Source of the DNA: Actinomadura sp. K4S16
Lineage (GTDB): Bacteria; Actinomycetota; Actinomycetes; Streptosporangiales; Streptosporangiaceae
Direction: 5' to 3'
DNA length: 64,000 bases
Assembly: GCF_008327685.1 (NCBI RefSeq)
Contig: NZ_BDDE01000021.1
Span: 181,629-245,628, forward strand
The notes below the pieces were generated by a model. The model was not told the DNA's origin. It ran no database searches and saw nothing but the letters and a program-made list of their open reading frames with translations. The translations under genes were made by a program, and so were the position numbers. This document shows, piece by piece, positions 61,190 to 64,000 of this stretch; position 1 is the stretch's first letter; every line of letters begins with the position of its first letter.

Positions 61190-62161
61190 ATGAACGCCGA
61201 CAGGCCGCAGCAGCAGCCCTGGGAGCCCGGCGGAGCCGGGGAGCCCGGAAGGCCCGGATTCGACCCGTACCCGCAGTGGACGGGCAACGTCCCGCCGCCA
61301 CCGACGGACGCTCCGTCCCGTCCGGGCATGTTCGGCGCGGGGATGTTCGGCACGGCGCGGCACAAGCTCGCCGCCGTGGGCGCCGCGACGGCACTGGCCC
61401 TGGGGGCGGGCGGCGCCGGCGCGGGGGTGACGCTGGCGCTGACGCACGAGAGCACCGTCTACTCGAGCCCGACGGCGGTCTCCGGGGTCGCGTCCAAGAG
61501 CACGACCGCGCAGGTCGCCGCCGCCGTCCAGCCGAGCGTCGTGTCGATCCAGGCCCGGACGGCGTCCGGCGTGGAGGGCGGTTCCGGCGTGATCCTCCGC
61601 TCGAACGGAGTGATCCTCACCAACGCGCACGTGGTGTCCGGCGCCCAGCAGGTCGCGGTGAAGTTCAGCGACGGCAGGACCGCGTCCGCGCAGGTCCTCG
61701 GCGCCAACACCGGGGAGGACGTCGCCGTCGTCAAGGCGGAGGGGGTGTCGGGCCTGAGGCCCGCGACGCTCGGCTCCAGCCGCGCCGTGGCGGTCGGCGA
61801 CCAGGTCCTGGCGGTGGGCAGCCCGCTCGGGCTGGACGGTTCGGTGACGTCCGGCATCGTCAGCGCGCTCGGACGCGAGATCCAGGAGGGCGGCGACCAG
61901 CAGCAGCTCCCGCCGGGGCTCCAGGGGCGGCTGTCGCAGCAGCAGCAGACCGTGATCAAGAACGCGATCCAGACCGACGCCGCCATCAACCCCGGCAACT
62001 CCGGCGGCGCTCTGGTCAACGCCGCGGGCCAGGTGATCGGCGTCAACACCGCCATCGCCACGTCCGGGAGCAGCAGCGGGAACATCGGGGTCGGCTTCGC
62101 CATCCCGGTCGACTCCGCCAAGAAGGCCGCCGACGCGATCATCGCCGGCGCACAGGTCTGA
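61190..62161 (+). CDS. HtrA-like membrane-anchored serine protease without PDZ
   Basis: A 323-residue protein with a Pro-rich cytoplasmic tail, one membrane helix (about 58-85) and an exterior trypsin-like domain with triad H147 (LTNAHVV), D177 (GEDVAVVKAE) and S271 (NPGNSGGAL). Typical HtrA proteins add a C-terminal PDZ domain, absent here. It probably degrades or processes damaged envelope proteins. Two response-regulator boxes lie in its leader, linking it to the two-component system upstream. Confidence 0.9.
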   Translation: MNADRPQQQPWEPGGAGEPGRPGFDPYPQWTGNVPPPPTDAPSRPGMFGAGMFGTARHKLAAVGAATALALGAGGAGAGVTLALTHESTVYSSPTAVSGVASKSTTAQVAAAVQPSVVSIQARTASGVEGGSGVILRSNGVILTNAHVVSGAQQVAVKFSDGRTASAQVLGANTGEDVAVVKAEGVSGLRPATLGSSRAVAVGDQVLAVGSPLGLDGSVTSGIVSALGREIQEGGDQQQLPPGLQGRLSQQQQTVIKNAIQTDAAINPGNSGGALVNAAGQVIGVNTAIATSGSSSGNIGVGFAIPVDSAKKAADAIIAGAQV

Positions 62162-62225
62162 CCCGGGACGCCGTCCGGCCAGGGCTCTGGGGGGAGCGGG
62201 CGGACGGACGGCGGACCGGGGCAGA

Positions 62226-62308
62226 GGGTCCTCCCGGCCGGGCCGGGTGGGAGGACCCGGCAAGGGAGAGCGGCCGCGTGACCTGCCTGCGGGTCACGCG
62301 GCCGCTCT
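62226..62308. terminator. Twin hairpins between convergent genes
   Basis: First stem: GGGTCCTCCC (62226-62235) with GGGAGGACCC (62249-62258). Second: a perfect 17-base-pair stem (62267-62283 with 62292-62308). They would stop transcription from both the protease and the MpaB gene. Confidence 0.85.
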
Positions 62309-62338
62309 GTGCCGCCCGTGCTCTGTGCCGCCCCGCGC

Positions 62339-63193
62339 TCAGCTCCGCACCCGGACGGCCGGGCGCCGCTTCACCTTCGCCAGCATCCGCCGCGTCGTGA
62401 GCAGGTAGTACTCCCGCGGCAGCGTGCGGACCCGCAGCGGGAGCCGCGGATAGACGAGCGCGATCGCCCCGACCAGGAGGCGGAACCGGCGCTCCCGTCC
62501 CGAGGTCCACCTCCACCCGTACTGCTCGCGGATCGGCGCGGGCATCAGGCCCGCGGTGAGCAGCCGGATCGCCATCAGGCCGGGCGCGTGCAGCGGCCCG
62601 CCCGGCAGCCTCGGGTGGAGCACCTGCTCGGCGATGGCCCGCGACGCGTCACTGATCTCCAGGCTGTGCAGCATGTCCGCGTAGTACTCGCGGAACTGCG
62701 GGTAGGTCTCCGGCATCCGCTCCTCCGGGCAGCCGAGGATCGTCGCGTAGACCTTGGTCTGCCCGTAGAACTCCGCGAGCTCCGCCTCGGTGAACGTCCG
62801 CCGGAAGACGAGCTGGTAGAACTGCACCGCCACCGCGAACAGCGTGGACGCGACCCACACCTGCAACTCGGGGTCGTTCGCCTCGTAGTCGGGGCCGGTG
62901 ACGGCCGCGTGCCCCTTGGTGACGAGGGCGCTGAGCGTCTCGGCCTCCTCCCGCGTCCCGAACTGCACCGCGTAGAGCCACCCCATCGTGTTCCGCAGCC
63001 TGCGCAGCGGGTCGTCCGCCGTGTAGCTGTGGTCGTAGACGCCCTGCGCCACCTTGGGATGGGCCGTCTGCAGCAGCGACGCGGCGCCGCCCGCGGCGAT
63101 CAGCACGCCCTCCCGCGTGATGACGCGGATGAGGTCGTAGTCCCGGAACAGTCCATCGTCCATGGCAGGCACGTCCATAGCAGGCGCATTCAT
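62339..63193 (-). CDS. MpaB/DUF2236-family oxygenase
   Basis: A 284-residue all-helical protein matching DUF2236 (related to rubber oxygenase and MpaB-type enzymes): VITREGVLIAAGG, a heme-type His context TAHPKVAQGVYDHS, RRLRNTMGWLYAVQFGT and DPELQVWVASTL. Substrate unknown. A TACACT hexamer ends eight bases before the ATG, so it may be leaderless. The start region includes AAGTACTT, a short palindrome that may bind a repressor; weak. Confidence 0.85.
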   Translation of the reverse strand: MNAPAMDVPAMDDGLFRDYDLIRVITREGVLIAAGGAASLLQTAHPKVAQGVYDHSYTADDPLRRLRNTMGWLYAVQFGTREEAETLSALVTKGHAAVTGPDYEANDPELQVWVASTLFAVAVQFYQLVFRRTFTEAELAEFYGQTKVYATILGCPEERMPETYPQFREYYADMLHSLEISDASRAIAEQVLHPRLPGGPLHAPGLMAIRLLTAGLMPAPIREQYGWRWTSGRERRFRLLVGAIALVYPRLPLRVRTLPREYYLLTTRRMLAKVKRRPAVRVRS

Positions 63194-63293
63194 GGCGCCC
63201 AGTGTAAGTAAGTACTTTCCTGGTCGCCAGCGAGGGCCGCGGGCCGGAAGTTATTGGAGCGACGATCCGACCCTTCCCTGCGACAATGGGGAC

Positions 63294-63719
63294 ATGCCCG
63301 CCCAGATCCATGTCCGCGGCTCGGTCTCCATCCCAGAGTCCGAGCTCGCCTGGCGCTTCTCCCGCTCCTCGGGGCCGGGCGGGCAGCACGTCAACACCAG
63401 CGCCACCGCCGCCGAACTCTCCTTCGACGTCGCGAACTCCCCGTCCCTCCCCGAGCCGCTGCGCGCCCGCGCCCTGGAGCGCCTCTCCGGTCGGCTGGTC
63501 CGCGGCGTCCTCACGATCCGCGCCGAGGAGTACCGCTCCCAGCAGCGCAACCGGGACGCCGCCCGCACCCGCCTGGCGACGATCCTGGCCGAGGCGACGG
63601 CCCCACCCCCGAAGAAGCGCATCCCGAAGAAGGTCCCCCGCGGCATCAACGAGCGCCGCCTGGAGAACAAGAAGCGCCGCAGTGCCGTGAAGCGCCAGCG
63701 CAACGCCCGCTGGGACTGA
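63294..63719 (+). CDS. arfB: Ribosome rescue factor ArfB
   Basis: A 141-residue peptidyl-tRNA hydrolase that frees ribosomes stalled without a stop codon. The catalytic GGQ is in SSGPGGQHVNTSATAAEL, and the basic tail (PKKRIPKKVPRG, ENKKRRSAVKRQRNARWD) is what enters the empty mRNA channel. Length fits ArfB rather than a full release factor. The start at 63294 follows GGGGAC. Confidence 0.92.
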   Translation: MPAQIHVRGSVSIPESELAWRFSRSSGPGGQHVNTSATAAELSFDVANSPSLPEPLRARALERLSGRLVRGVLTIRAEEYRSQQRNRDAARTRLATILAEATAPPPKKRIPKKVPRGINERRLENKKRRSAVKRQRNARWD

Positions 63720-63761
63720 CCCCGGCTCCCCGCGCGGACCGGGACTCCTAGAATGATCTTC

Positions 63762-63977
63762 ATGTCTGCCGGGCTCGTGCTCATCGACCTCGTCCTCGGC
63801 GGGCTCGTCACGACCATGGGCGTGGAGTCGACCGCGCGGGCCGCGAGCGACCACGGCTACGAGCTGGAGTTCGTCGCGGACGCCATGTCCGGTCTCACCG
63901 CCGAGGAGCACGACTTCGCCGTGCGGCGCACGTTCCCGAGGTTCGGAGCGGTGCGGAACACCACCGACTACCTCTGA
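63762..63977 (+). pseudogene. Internally deleted isochorismatase-family remnant
   Basis: A 71-residue frame. The start SAGLVLIDLV matches the first strand and catalytic Asp of isochorismatase-like hydrolases; it then jumps to GLVTTMGVESTARAASDHGY and the family's closing HDFAVRRTFPRFG. About 90 residues, including the catalytic Lys, are missing, and the catalytic Cys position (TTMCVEST in relatives) is Gly. A TAGAAT hexamer eight bases before the ATG suggests it may still be transcribed without a leader. Confidence 0.7.
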
Positions 63978-64000
63978 CCGGCCTCCCCGGCGCCGGGGGG

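Overview
The window is high-GC actinomycete chromosome. A mycothiol synthase (mshD), GlnR, a type VII secretion system (T7SS) with mycosins and FtsK-like EccC, and frequent GTG/TTG starts point to a filamentous actinomycete, perhaps an Actinomadura or other Streptosporangiales relative. The genus is an inference. No rRNA, tRNA, CRISPR array, insertion sequence or replication origin was seen.

Region 1 (1-14.9 kb, plus strand) is a polymorphic-toxin locus. It opens with the 3' part of a giant gene whose 5' end lies outside the window. The visible 2,689 codons carry a zinc-protease-like domain, three caspase/C80-like domains and four candidate warheads: two ADP-ribosyltransferases, a His-Me-type nuclease and a RelA/SpoT-type synthetase. 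Eight small genes follow in one direction. They share modules: YezG-like immunity domains, TNT-like domains without obvious catalytic residues, and a repeat family of unknown function. They look like an immunity array.

Region 2 (15.0-32.2 kb) is the T7SS. It begins with a four-gene minus-strand unit (SAV_915-like protein, EspC-like protein, WXG-type protein with a glycine-zipper tail, small membrane protein) that looks like a second effector module. Then come a membrane-anchored protein, a sulfotransferase, mycosin 1, two Esx-associated substrates, an EsxB/EsxA-like WXG100 pair, eccB, eccD and divergent eccC. A methyltransferase with a MerR-type promoter and a second mycosin close the region. 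No eccE was recognised.

Region 3 (32.3-42.1 kb) holds three overlapping membrane-anchored genes, an integral membrane protein, a sulfur operon behind a cysteine-codon leader peptide (DUF4395, thiosulfate sulfurtransferase, DUF1416), thioredoxin, a DUF2993 lipoprotein-like protein, a MoaD-like protein, glnR, a frameshifted MFS transporter and its divergent LacI regulator.

Region 4 (42.1-51.5 kb) is phosphate and thiol physiology: pstSCAB behind a PHO box, mshD, a secreted 5'-nucleotidase, a PiT transporter with its PhoU-like partner, and a small protein.

Region 5 (51.7-64 kb) holds an EccA-like AAA protein with unusual ATPase motifs, gamma-carbonic anhydrase, a DivIVA-domain protein, peptide deformylase, a two-component system with an HtrA-like protease and shared direct-repeat operators, an MpaB/DUF2236 oxygenase, ArfB, and an internally deleted isochorismatase remnant. 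From memory, the gene order from the sulfur operon to the protease resembles the glnR-pst neighbourhood of Streptomyces, so regions 3-5 look like conserved core and region 1 like accessory DNA.
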